Counted from the stretch's first letter, positions 32,514 through 40,626 are shown. The stretch: DNA of 64,000 nt from a bacterium (GCA_023228085.1 JALOBW010000001.1:1-64000); one strand, 5' to 3'. The notes: a model not told the origin generated them from the sequence alone. Numbers and translations are program-made.

Positions 32514-32587
32514 CGGGGTGTCATATAAGGGCATTATGCGGGCTTCGGGAGTCCGTAATCTGGGTTCAAGTCCCAGCATCCCGACCA
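32514..32587 (+). tRNA. tRNA-Pro (anticodon CGG)
   Basis: Acceptor CGGGGTG/CATCCCG, typical for Pro; anticodon stem CGGGC/GTCCG with loop TTCGGGA (CGG); T-arm TGGGTTCAAGTCCCA; CCA encoded. The D-stem is AT-rich and weak (ATA/TAT pairing). Confidence 0.85.
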
Positions 32588-32614
32588 AGTAGAATTACAT
32601 GGTAGGGCAGTTAG

Positions 32615-32624
32615 GGGACTTGAA
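32615..32624 (+). repeat. orphan inverted T-arm copy after tRNA-Pro
   Basis: GGGACTTGAA is the exact reverse complement of TTCAAGTCCC in the tRNA-Pro T-arm (32565-32574), 28 bases after the tRNA. The rest of the structured element found after other tRNAs is missing. Ten bases could match by chance, so this is weaker than the complete copies. Confidence 0.45.
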
Positions 32625-32655
32625 ATAAACCGAATTTTAAAAGAAAAAAAGACTC

Positions 32656-32690
32656 AAACAACCAGAAGCCTAAGCTCTGGTTGTTTTTTT
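32656..32690 (+). terminator. terminator after tRNA-Pro
   Basis: AAACAACCAGA...TCTGGTTGTTT hairpin followed by a T-run, just before the UPF0102 gene. Confidence 0.85.
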
Positions 32691-32703
32691 AAATAATACA
32701 CAT

Positions 32704-33096
32704 ATGGAATCAAGTGAAATAGGGAAGAGAGGTGAATACCTTGCTAAAAATTATTTGATAAAGAATAATTATAAAATCCTTGATCAAAACTTCTTTTTAA
32801 AAACATCTAATAATAAAGTAATCGCGGAAATAGATATAATAGCGAAGAATAAATCTACATATTGCTTTATTGAGGTTAAATCCTCATATGCCAATTCTAG
32901 TAGTCCATATTTTTGTTTAGAAAAAAGAGTCCATAGAAAAAAAGCTAGAAAAATAATTCTCGCTGCAAAATATTGGTTAAAAAATCAAAAAATAGATAAT
33001 GTGAAATGGCAGATTGATATTTTAGGAGTCTTATTTTACAACAATAATATTGATTTTATTCACTTAACAAATGTTTTTGAGGATAACCAATTTTAA
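32704..33096 (+). CDS. UPF0102/YraN-family nuclease-like protein
   Basis: A 130-residue protein with the restriction-endonuclease-like fold of the YraN family: G(E)xLAxxYL-type start (IGKRGEYLAKNYLIKNNYKIL), acidic residues in IAEIDIIAK (~42-50) and the E-x-K of FIEVKSS (~58-64), plus a C-terminal WQIDILGV. YraN proteins lie near replication or tRNA-processing genes in many bacteria and are suspected of DNA processing; the activity is not established. It is the first gene after the putative origin on the plus strand. Confidence 0.85.
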   Translation: MESSEIGKRGEYLAKNYLIKNNYKILDQNFFLKTSNNKVIAEIDIIAKNKSTYCFIEVKSSYANSSSPYFCLEKRVHRKKARKIILAAKYWLKNQKIDNVKWQIDILGVLFYNNNIDFIHLTNVFEDNQF

Positions 33097-33110
33097 AATT
33101 AGCTTCTTTC

Positions 33111-33119
33111 TGATATAAT
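33111..33119 (+). promoter_or_regulatory. extended -10 promoter of plsY
   Basis: TGATATAAT (TGn plus TATAAT) ends nine bases before the plsY ATG, so the transcript would be leaderless or almost so. Confidence 0.5.
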
Positions 33120-33128
33120 TGTATTGAT

Positions 33129-33728
33129 ATGAATCAAGACACAATCTTTATACTATTAGCTTTGTTCTCATATATTTGTGCTTCAACTCCTTTTGGGTTT
33201 TTAATAGCTAAGGCAAAGGGTGTTGATATTAGAAAGACAGGAAGTGGAAATGTAGGAGGTACAAATATATTGCGAACTTTTGGTTTCTCTTTTTTTCTGC
33301 TTGTTGTTATCCTTGATATTGCTAAGGTTGCCACCCCCGTTCTATTGGGGAAATATTTACTCTTGACAGATTGGCAAATTGTTTTAATTTCTTTATTAGC
33401 GATTTTTGGAAATATGTTTAGTTTTTGGTTAGGATTTAAGGGGGGAAAGGCTGTTTCTGCCGTTTTTGCGATATTTGCTTGTCTAGTTGGATTCCAGAAT
33501 GCATTAATGTTTCTGTTCGTTTGGGGTATTATGTTGTATGTCTTAAAAATAATGAGTCTTACGAACCTTATAATGTGCCTAATTATTCCTATCGCGATAT
33601 GGCAGGTGACTCAATCAATACCTTTTGTTATTTTGGGAATTATATTTGTACCAGTTATATGGTGGGCTCATAGAGAGAACATAAAACGATTATTAAAAGG
33701 AAGCGAACCAAAGATTATTAGATTTTAA
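33129..33728 (+). CDS. plsY: acyl-phosphate:glycerol-3-phosphate acyltransferase PlsY
   Basis: A 199-residue polytopic enzyme that transfers an acyl chain from acyl-phosphate to glycerol-3-phosphate, giving lysophosphatidate. The conserved motifs are present: a serine motif at STPFGFLIAK (~16-25), GSGNVGGTNILRTFG (~37-51; GSGNIGATN in the family) and LGFKGGKAVSA (~101-111). Its acyl-phosphate donor would be made by the FakA-like kinase encoded 1.3 kb downstream. It is followed after ten bases by the CarS-like gene. Confidence 0.93.
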   Translation: MNQDTIFILLALFSYICASTPFGFLIAKAKGVDIRKTGSGNVGGTNILRTFGFSFFLLVVILDIAKVATPVLLGKYLLLTDWQIVLISLLAIFGNMFSFWLGFKGGKAVSAVFAIFACLVGFQNALMFLFVWGIMLYVLKIMSLTNLIMCLIIPIAIWQVTQSIPFVILGIIFVPVIWWAHRENIKRLLKGSEPKIIRF

Positions 33729-33738
33729 TTCTTTATTA

Positions 33739-34305
33739 ATGGACTTTTTTCTATACATAGTTGCTTGCATATATTTTTTTGCCCCGGCATATATGGCAAA
33801 CGCTGCGCCACCGCTTGTTGCAAACCAATCAAAGCTGTTTTTGAGTCTTGCAAAACCTATTGATAACAATAGGAAATTTTTTGGAAAACCTATTCTAGGG
33901 GATCATAAAACTTGGAGGGGATTATTCGCTGAATTAATCGTAGGTACCGGCTATTTTCAAATTTTATTTTTAATCCACAATTTCTTCTCTCTTAATCTTT
34001 ACCAAGTGATTGGGTTTGATCAGTATCTTCTTCATCCTATTATTGTTGGGTTTTTAATTTCGGTTGGTGCAATAGTTGGAGATCTTTTTTTTGCTTTTAT
34101 AAAACGCCGTTTAAATTTGAAGCCAGGAAAACCTTTTATTCCTTTTGATCAGATTAATTATTGTTTGGGATGTTTTATTTTCTTACAGCCAATATTTAAT
34201 TTTAATCTACTTTTTTGGCTTGTGCTCTTACCACTGACATTTGTAATTCACATCGCTTTCAATAGACTTGGGTATAATTTGGGCTTGCACAAAGCAAAGT
34301 GGTGA
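33739..34305 (+). CDS. CDP-archaeol synthase (CarS/DUF46)-like CTP transferase
   Basis: 188 residues with four to five TM segments. It matches the CarS/DUF46 family of archaeal CDP-archaeol synthases, relatives of bacterial CdsA: PAYMANAAPPL near the N-terminus, KPIDNNRKFFGKPILGDHKTWRG (~37-59) and a C-terminal GDLFFAFIKRRLNLKPGKPFIPFDQINYCLG (~115-145) with conserved Asp and Lys residues. In a bacterium with PlsY it most plausibly makes CDP-diacylglycerol or an analogue rather than CDP-archaeol, but the substrate is inferred. The gene ends with TGA, showing that UGA is a stop. Confidence 0.82.
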   Translation: MDFFLYIVACIYFFAPAYMANAAPPLVANQSKLFLSLAKPIDNNRKFFGKPILGDHKTWRGLFAELIVGTGYFQILFLIHNFFSLNLYQVIGFDQYLLHPIIVGFLISVGAIVGDLFFAFIKRRLNLKPGKPFIPFDQINYCLGCFIFLQPIFNFNLLFWLVLLPLTFVIHIAFNRLGYNLGLHKAKW

Positions 34306-34345
34306 TATAAGGTTAAACATATAATAATTGTATTTAATAAAGAAT

Positions 34346-34996
34346 ATGCAAGAAATCATAAATGCATTTATGCAAAGTTTTTCAACAAGCTTTCCTTCAG
34401 TAATATGGGGAATAGTAGTTTTTTTTGTAGGTTGGTTTATTGCCGAAAAAATTAAAAAAATTGTTAAGACAGTCCTTGACCGAATAAGAATAAATCAAAT
34501 GCTCAAAACACTCGGGTGGGAAGACTTTTTTGACAGGTACGATACAAAGCTTGATATGTCTGGTTTTATAGGCTCTATAATTGGATTCTTCTTTATAATT
34601 GTTTTTTTAAGTATTTCTTTTGAAATTATCGGATTAGTACAAATTAATGTTTTGCTGCAAGAAGTAATAAATTATTTTCCAAATATTTTTATTTCTATCC
34701 TTATATTTATTTTAGCTGTTTTTTTGGCAGATTTTTCCAAGAAAATAGTCTTAGTAAAAATGGAGAAAAGGAGAATGAGCTATTCAAATATAGTAGGGAA
34801 CGTCGTTGCTACAAGCACATGGATATTCTGCATTCTAGCTATTCTATACCAACTTCAAATTGTGCGAACACTTATTTTAGCAATTTTTATTGGCTTCATG
34901 GCTTTAATTGTCATTGTTTTTGGTTTGGCTTTTGGACTAGGAGGAAAGGATATGGCAGCTCGTATGCTTAAAGACCTTGAGGATAAAGTAAAGTAA
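34346..34996 (+). CDS. conserved TM-helix (mechanosensitive-channel-like) membrane protein
   Basis: About 216 residues with four to five TM segments and two copies of the conserved TM-helix repeat found in small MscS-related proteins: VVFFVGWFIAEKIKKIVKTVLDRIRINQML followed later by FILAVFLADFSKKIVLVKM; it ends with FGLAFGLGGKDMAARML. It lacks the large cytoplasmic MscS vestibule. Ion conductance is not proven for this family. A TTG at 34328 would add six residues; the ATG at 34346 is preferred. It lies between the lipid genes on the same strand. Confidence 0.75.
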   Translation: MQEIINAFMQSFSTSFPSVIWGIVVFFVGWFIAEKIKKIVKTVLDRIRINQMLKTLGWEDFFDRYDTKLDMSGFIGSIIGFFFIIVFLSISFEIIGLVQINVLLQEVINYFPNIFISILIFILAVFLADFSKKIVLVKMEKRRMSYSNIVGNVVATSTWIFCILAILYQLQIVRTLILAIFIGFMALIVIVFGLAFGLGGKDMAARMLKDLEDKVK

Positions 34997-35028
34997 TCTT
35001 TAAATACTGAAACTCTAAAATTATACTT

Positions 35029-36816
35029 ATGGAAGAATTATCTCATATAGAACTACAAAAAATGATAGTCTCGTCTTGCGAGAGAATAAACAGAGACAAA
35101 GAACATATAAATAAGATCAATGTTTTCCCGGTTCCAGATCAGGACACAGGAAGTAATCTTGCTGCAACCCTAGTCGGAATTGAAGAAGCTATTAAAGATA
35201 AGGAATTCGTTAATATTGGTGAATTGGGCGATAGCGCTCTTGACGGTGCGTTGATTGCCGCACAAGGAAATACAGGAATTATTTATACTGGATGGCTTGC
35301 TGGTTTTTTTAGTGAAATTCCTCGCGAAGAAAACCTTGATGTAAAAAAACTTGGAAAAGGTTTTGAGGCTGGATATATACGGGCAAAAGATTCTGTTCAG
35401 AATCCAAAAAATGGAACAATACTAGATGTTATGGGAGCATTCGCTCAAGCATTTACAGAAAATTCAGAAGAAAAAGATATTGTAAAAGCTTTTCATTTGG
35501 CTCTTAAAAAAGCAAATACAGCTTTACTAGAAACTCCTAATCATATGGAAATATTAAGAACCGCTGGGGTAGTAGATGCTGGAGGTCTGGGCTTTTTAAT
35601 GATTGTAGAATCTTATTTTGATGTTATAAAACTATATTCTGATATTGATTTTGATATTATTCTTACGACCAGTAAAGAAGAAGAGGAAATGGTGACAAAA
35701 AGATTTATTCAAATACTTTCCAATAGATTTGAGGTAGTTGCACTATTAACAAATACCGATTACAAGCTTGATAAAATCCGATCTAAGCTTCACCATCTAG
35801 GAAATTGCTTAGATGTTATCCAGATAGGAACAAAAACTAAGATTCACATTCATACCGACAGTCCCTATGAAATAAGAGATATTATTAAGGAAATGGGGGA
35901 TATTGAGAGTCTTAAAATCCAAGATATGGCTAAAGAGGTTGCTGGAGAACAATCAATTGAAAAAGTATCAATTGGTATTGTAATTGACGAAAGGGCTGGA
36001 TTAGGTCAAAAAATCATCCAACATTACAATATTGAAATAATACCATTTAGAATTGACTGGCCAGAAGGGGAAACACTTAGTGGAAGTAGTGTTTGTGAAA
36101 AAATAAAGGAAGCTAAGAAACAAGGAATAACAAATAAGCCTAAGATAAATCCGATTTCTCCTGAATTCTTTTTTGAATCCTATAAAAATCAATTGGCACG
36201 CTTTGAAAAAGTACTATGTATTGTATCTAGCTCAAAACTTTCTAGTAATTATGATTCTGCTCTAAAGGCAAAAGAAATGTTGCCTTTTAGCGACAGAGGA
36301 AAGGTTTTTGTTATTGACTCAAAGAATATCAGCTCGGGTCAATCGTTAGTTGTTTTAAGAGCCCTTGAACTTATAAAAGAACTTCGCAATGTTGATGAAA
36401 TCATAAAGAGACTTGCCGAATTCGTTCCAAAAGTCAATTTATATGGAGTTTTAGAAAATACTAACTGGTGGAAAAAAGAGGCAAAGCCTTTCTGGTTTTC
36501 CCAGAAAAAAGAAACCTATTATTCATTAGTGGAAATGAGAGATGGGAAAATGATACCAGTTGATAAAATAAAATCAAAAGATCTTGCCGAAATATTATTT
36601 AAAAGAATTGAGAAAAGCTCTAATAAGGAAATAAAAAGGGGAGCAAGAATGAGGGCAGTAATCGCTCACGGAGATAATCCCGAAGACGCACAAGAGTTGA
36701 GAAAAAAATTAAAAACTATTACAAAAACTGAGGTTCCCTTTGTGACTATAACTGACCCCGTGACAAGCATTAATGCTTGTCCCGAAAGCTTAATTGTGGG
36801 ATGGGTAATTAAATAA
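35029..36816 (+). CDS. FakA-type fatty acid kinase fused to a DegV (FakB-like) domain
   Basis: 595 residues. Residues 1-~205 form a DhaL/DAK2 kinase domain with the metal-binding NVFPVPDQDTGSN (D37, D39; PDGDTGTN in FakA) and AAQGNTGII (78-85). Residues ~222-305 match the FakA middle domain (KIHIHTDSPYEI, H273/H275). Residues ~313-595 are a DegV fold where FakA normally has its own C-terminal domain. FakA phosphorylates a fatty acid held by FakB to acyl-phosphate, which PlsY uses. The fused DegV part lacks the usual ligand motifs: TSQPS reads NPISPE, SGAYNSA reads SSNYDSA, and GHxGPG reads NACPES. It may therefore be structural. Two complete DegV genes follow. Confidence 0.85.
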   Translation: MEELSHIELQKMIVSSCERINRDKEHINKINVFPVPDQDTGSNLAATLVGIEEAIKDKEFVNIGELGDSALDGALIAAQGNTGIIYTGWLAGFFSEIPREENLDVKKLGKGFEAGYIRAKDSVQNPKNGTILDVMGAFAQAFTENSEEKDIVKAFHLALKKANTALLETPNHMEILRTAGVVDAGGLGFLMIVESYFDVIKLYSDIDFDIILTTSKEEEEMVTKRFIQILSNRFEVVALLTNTDYKLDKIRSKLHHLGNCLDVIQIGTKTKIHIHTDSPYEIRDIIKEMGDIESLKIQDMAKEVAGEQSIEKVSIGIVIDERAGLGQKIIQHYNIEIIPFRIDWPEGETLSGSSVCEKIKEAKKQGITNKPKINPISPEFFFESYKNQLARFEKVLCIVSSSKLSSNYDSALKAKEMLPFSDRGKVFVIDSKNISSGQSLVVLRALELIKELRNVDEIIKRLAEFVPKVNLYGVLENTNWWKKEAKPFWFSQKKETYYSLVEMRDGKMIPVDKIKSKDLAEILFKRIEKSSNKEIKRGARMRAVIAHGDNPEDAQELRKKLKTITKTEVPFVTITDPVTSINACPESLIVGWVIK

Positions 36817-36884
36817 ATGTTATTAAATTAATGTCTATCTAGTAAAGCACAACTGCAATACTTAGTTTAAAAATTATCAAATTT

Positions 36885-37781
36885 ATGGAAGAAGAAAAGA
36901 AGAAAAAGCGTATTGGAATTATATCCGATGAAACATTGGATTTGCCAGAAGAAATGATAAAGGATTTGGATATTTCTGTTGTACACTATAAAATGGACTT
37001 TCAAGAGCTCTCTAATCTAGAAGGAGATATATATCAAAGGCTCAGAAAAGCGGAGGAGATGGGAATAAACAGCTTAATCAAGACATCTCAACCCTCAATA
37101 AGTGATTTTTTGAAAGCGTATAAGGAAAAGATGGAAGAATTTGAGGAGATAATCTGCTTTACCGTATCATCAAAAGTATCTGGAGCGTATAATTCTGCGC
37201 TGCAGGCAGTAAAATTTATCCAGAGTGAAGCTCAAAAAAAAATCACAGTTTTTGATTCTGAAGGAGGAACTGGTGAGCTGGGTTTATTAATAATTCGCGC
37301 CGCAAAAATGATAAACGAGGCTAAATTAGGACTATCAGAAATAAATGAAAGATTAAAAAAAGAGGTTAAGAATATAAAATTGATTGCCTTTTATGATAAA
37401 GCCAAATGGCTTGAGGCGAGCGGAAGGGTTCCAAAGTTTATTCCAATGAGTGGAATGGAAAAAATAACTGGAATAAAACCACTATTGGGACTAAAGGGAG
37501 AAAAGCTAACTATTATAGGAATAAAACGAAACGTAAAGAATATTGCTGACTCACTGGCTGATGAATTTTCAAAAAGAACTGAAATAATAAGACAAAGGGG
37601 GCAAAAAATACTAGTGGCAATCACACATGCCGATAGTATTGAAAATGCCGAAAGACTAAAAAATACTATTGAACTATTAAATAATGTGAGGGTTGTTTAT
37701 ATCAACAAACTTTGTCCAACTATCGGTGGTCATACTGGTCCTGGTGCAATAGCTCTTTCTTGGGACGAAAACGAAAACTAG
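36885..37781 (+). CDS. DegV-family fatty-acid-binding protein (FakB-like) 1
   Basis: A 298-residue cytosolic protein with complete DegV motifs: ISDETLDLP (~13-21), KTSQPSISDF (67-75), SSKVSGAYNSA (95-105), VFDSEGG and the C-terminal GGHTGPGAIAL (~281-291). DegV/FakB proteins bind a fatty acid and present it to FakA for phosphorylation. It follows the FakA-DegV fusion by 68 bases, so a partner role is likely. Chain preference is not readable from sequence. Confidence 0.88.
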   Translation: MEEEKKKKRIGIISDETLDLPEEMIKDLDISVVHYKMDFQELSNLEGDIYQRLRKAEEMGINSLIKTSQPSISDFLKAYKEKMEEFEEIICFTVSSKVSGAYNSALQAVKFIQSEAQKKITVFDSEGGTGELGLLIIRAAKMINEAKLGLSEINERLKKEVKNIKLIAFYDKAKWLEASGRVPKFIPMSGMEKITGIKPLLGLKGEKLTIIGIKRNVKNIADSLADEFSKRTEIIRQRGQKILVAITHADSIENAERLKNTIELLNNVRVVYINKLCPTIGGHTGPGAIALSWDENEN

Positions 37782-37823
37782 TTCCCATTGAAACTTTTTT
37801 ATTCTTAATTTAAAATTAATCTT

Positions 37824-38705
37824 ATGAAAGCTTTAAATATACTCATTGGAACGAGCGCTTCAATCACTGACGATATCATAAAAAAATATGGCTTTTTGGT
37901 TGTTGAATTTAAATTTAGTTGGCCAGAAGGAGATACAATAAAGGGGGACAATATTTATGACAAGATGAGGACAGTGGAAAGAGTAAAACTAGGAAGTGGA
38001 CCTAAAACATCTCAACCATCTATAGGAATATATAAAAAAGCTTTTGAAGATGCCCTAAAGGATGCGGAGAAAGTACTTTATATATCAATAAGCTCAAAGT
38101 TGTCTGGTGCTTATAATTCAGCAATGCAGGCAATAAAAATGATGCCAGCCGCAGATCAAGAAAAAATTTTTGTTTTTGATTCATTAAATGCAGATGCCGC
38201 AGAATCATACTTTGCAATAAGAGCCACCGAATTACTAAATGAAGGATTAAGTATTGAAAGTATTTTGGAAAAACTTAATGAAATTAAGGGAAGCGTTAAG
38301 TTGTTTGGAGCATTAGAGAGTGCTAATTGGCTTGAAGCTGGAGGAAGAATAAACCACGCAACTGCGGTCCTTATGAACAAAATGCAAGATCTGGGAATGC
38401 GACCCATATTAATTATGAAGGAAGGAGAAATAAAACCAGCGACATTAAAAATGCAGGCAAAAGATATTCCAGTTGCAATGTTAAAAGAGCTTGAAGCACA
38501 GATTAAAGATGACATTGAGAAAGGCAAGGTCTGCAGGATTATAATAAGCCATGCAGGGAGTCCCGAAAATGCTGAAAAAATTATTGAAGAAGCCAAACTC
38601 AAATACGGCGATAAAATAAAAATTGAATTCGTTAGTTTGACGGGTCAAGTTATAGGAGCTCATGTTGGACCAGGAGCATTAATATGCTGTGCTTGCGAAC
38701 AATAA
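37824..38705 (+). CDS. DegV-family fatty-acid-binding protein (FakB-like) 2
   Basis: 293 residues, a paralogue of the preceding gene with complete motifs: ILIGTSASITDD at the start, KTSQPSIG (~62-69), SSKLSGAYNSA (~90-100), FVFDSLNADA, NWLEAGGRI and GAHVGPGALIC at the end. Two FakB-like carriers may differ in acyl specificity, as S. aureus FakB1 and FakB2 do (saturated versus unsaturated). It is 43 bases after the first copy and 17 before a plsY paralogue. Confidence 0.88.
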   Translation: MKALNILIGTSASITDDIIKKYGFLVVEFKFSWPEGDTIKGDNIYDKMRTVERVKLGSGPKTSQPSIGIYKKAFEDALKDAEKVLYISISSKLSGAYNSAMQAIKMMPAADQEKIFVFDSLNADAAESYFAIRATELLNEGLSIESILEKLNEIKGSVKLFGALESANWLEAGGRINHATAVLMNKMQDLGMRPILIMKEGEIKPATLKMQAKDIPVAMLKELEAQIKDDIEKGKVCRIIISHAGSPENAEKIIEEAKLKYGDKIKIEFVSLTGQVIGAHVGPGALICCACEQ

Positions 38706-38721
38706 ATAATAAACAATAAAC

Positions 38722-39396
38722 ATGGAAGATATTCTAATATATTTTTTAGTTTCTATTTTTTCTTTTTGTCTTGGATCAATTCCTTTTGCATATTTCTATG
38801 GAAAATATGTTTTAAAAGAGGATTTGAGAAAAACTGGTTCAAAAAATACTGGTGCTTTAAATACTCTGAGATCTTCGGGTAAAAAATATGGGGCTGTAAT
38901 CGGAGTTTTTTCTTTTCTTATAGTATTCCTACTAGATGCATCAAAGGCAGTAATTGCATGTTTAATTGCAGGGCAATTAATTCAAGATCAAGTAATTGCG
39001 TTTACTATTGCATCTTTTTTCTCTGTACTTGGGCATAATTATTCTCCGATACTAGACTTCAAAGGGGGAAGGGGAGCTGCTTCATTTTTTGGAATAATTC
39101 TCTTTTTTAATCCGAAAGCTTTCTTGGGATATATTATTATATTGTTATCCTGTATGTTTATTGGGGATATTTTTGCAAAAAGACCAATTAATAAGAACTT
39201 TCTCAAAAAATCTGTTTCGGAACAAATTATTGGCAGGCTCATTGGTGAAGTCATTGGCATATCTTATATTGGATTGGCTGCACCAGAATTATTTTGGCCA
39301 GCATTGTTTACAACACCTCTAATACTAATTGCTCATAAAACACGTGCTGAAGATCAATTAAAAAAAATAAAAAATAATACATATCTAAATGACTAA
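38722..39396 (+). CDS. PlsY-family acyltransferase paralogue 2
   Basis: 224 residues, polytopic. PlsY motifs are recognisable: GSIPFAYFYGKYV (~18-30), GSKNTGALNTLRSSG (~39-53), and GHNYSPILDFKGGRGAAS (~98-115). It has a longer loop and C-terminus than the copy at 33129. It probably transfers acyl groups from acyl-phosphate to glycerol-3-phosphate or another acceptor; the divergence suggests a different acceptor or chain length. It overlaps the next gene by eight bases. Confidence 0.85.
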   Translation: MEDILIYFLVSIFSFCLGSIPFAYFYGKYVLKEDLRKTGSKNTGALNTLRSSGKKYGAVIGVFSFLIVFLLDASKAVIACLIAGQLIQDQVIAFTIASFFSVLGHNYSPILDFKGGRGAASFFGIILFFNPKAFLGYIIILLSCMFIGDIFAKRPINKNFLKKSVSEQIIGRLIGEVIGISYIGLAAPELFWPALFTTPLILIAHKTRAEDQLKKIKNNTYLND

Positions 39397-40234
39397 CGAT
39401 ATTTTTATTTATTTCCTCTTAATTACTAATAGCTATATTTTTGGTCTTTTGCCAATTGAATGTATTGCCGCAAGATTAAAAATAGACAATGGACAGTCTT
39501 CTACTTTAAAAGAGATGGCTGTGTTTTCTCTTGGTTTTTTAAAAGGATTTTTGGCTGTTTTTATAGCCACATTATTTAATGTCCCATTACAGGTATTAGC
39601 ATTATGCGGTATTGCGGCTATTATAGGGCATAGCTGGTCTCCCTTCTTTAACTTTAAGGACACCAAAGGATTTTCTGTTCTACTTGGAGCATTGTTGCCC
39701 CTTTATTTCCCATTAGTTCTAATAATGTTACTCATTTGTATAATATTTTCAATACTATGGACAATTCCAGTGGCAATAATGATTTCAATTCTTCTTGGGG
39801 TGACAATGTCATTTGCGAGTGTTAATTTGTGGAATGTTTTCTTTTTACTAATTTTTGCACTATTTGTTTTTACAATAAAAAGGATACTTCCGCTAAACGA
39901 TATTCTTCCATTAGAAAAAAATAGGGATTTACTAGAAAATAGGATACTTTTTGCTTCTGATAATATTCCCGACTTTAGAAGGAAAACGAATAAACAAAAG
40001 GTGAAAGAATCTGAAGTTAAGCCCAAGAAAACAACTAGAAAAGGGAAATCCACGATAAAAGAAAATAAAAAGAAAGTTGCGAAAAAAAATTCTACGAAAC
40101 CAAAAAACACAAATAAAAAACTAGCACCAGAAAAAACTGTGAAAGATGCCAAAAAACCAAAACAAGGCATTAAAAAATCTCAAAAAAAATCCCAAAAAAA
40201 AGCTAGAGGAACAAAAAAGAACTTGAAAAAATAA
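39389..40234 (+). CDS. degenerate PlsY-like membrane protein with Lys-rich tail
   Basis: 281 residues. The first ~190 are polytopic and resemble PlsY in outline (LLPIECIAARLKI; GHSWSPFFNFKDTKGFS), but the GSGNxG motif is absent and FKGGKG is FKDTKG, so the PlsY activity is doubtful. The last ~80 residues are extremely Lys-rich (KKTTRKGKSTIKENKKK and similar), disordered and positively charged, suited to binding nucleic acid or acidic lipid on the cytoplasmic face. It is cotranscribed with the intact paralogue (8-base overlap). A regulatory or scaffolding role is possible. Confidence 0.7.
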   Translation: MTNDIFIYFLLITNSYIFGLLPIECIAARLKIDNGQSSTLKEMAVFSLGFLKGFLAVFIATLFNVPLQVLALCGIAAIIGHSWSPFFNFKDTKGFSVLLGALLPLYFPLVLIMLLICIIFSILWTIPVAIMISILLGVTMSFASVNLWNVFFLLIFALFVFTIKRILPLNDILPLEKNRDLLENRILFASDNIPDFRRKTNKQKVKESEVKPKKTTRKGKSTIKENKKKVAKKNSTKPKNTNKKLAPEKTVKDAKKPKQGIKKSQKKSQKKARGTKKNLKK

Positions 40235-40261
40235 AGTAAATACTATTATAGTATTTATGTT

Positions 40262-40333
40262 GTCCCCGTAGCTCAACGGATAGAGTATCGGTCTTCGAAA
40301 CCGCTGATGGGGGTTCGATTCCTCCCGGGGACA
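40262..40333 (+). tRNA. tRNA-Arg (anticodon TCG)
   Basis: Acceptor GTCCCCG/CGGGGAC, anticodon loop CTTCGAA (TCG), T-arm GGGGGTTCGATTCCTCC. CCA is not encoded. The 3' end is repeated three more times downstream. Confidence 0.92.
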
Positions 40334-40391
40334 CACATAAAACAAGAAGAGGGTAAATACCTCTTTTTGTTATTATTCGTAGTATTGTTTT

Positions 40392-40475
40392 GAGGAAGCG
40401 AAGGCGGAAGCGCGGCTGGCGCTGAGCCAGGACTTGAGGCGCTTTCAGCAGAAAGCGACCGAGAGGCGATTCCTC
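40392..40475 (+). repeat. tRNA-associated structured element, copy B1 (tRNA-Arg)
   Basis: 84 nt. Starts GAGGAAGCGAA, the reverse complement of tRNA-Arg TTCGATTCCTC except for one base, and ends CGATTCCTC. Internal GGC/GCC stem with GGA/GA, hairpin AGCGC-GGCTG-GCGCT, hairpin CGCTTT-CAGCAG-AAAGCG. Confidence 0.8.
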
Positions 40476-40542
40476 CCGGGGACACACATAAAACAAGAAG
40501 AGGGTAAATACCTCTTTTTGTTATTATTCGTAGTATTGTTTT

Positions 40543-40626
40543 GAGGAAGCGAAGGCGGAAGTGCGGCTGGCGCTGAGCCAGGACTTGAGGCGCTTTCAGC
40601 AGAAAGCGACCGAGAGGCGATTCCTC
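40543..40626 (+). repeat. tRNA-associated structured element, copy B2
   Basis: As B1, but the first hairpin is AGTGC-GGCTG-GCGCT, a G-T wobble that keeps the stem. Confidence 0.8.

Noticed and set aside
31134..32700. RNase P RNA, SRP RNA or tmRNA in the non-coding stretch
   Set aside because: I looked for their conserved cores and found none; only tRNA-Pro, hairpins and repeats are supported.
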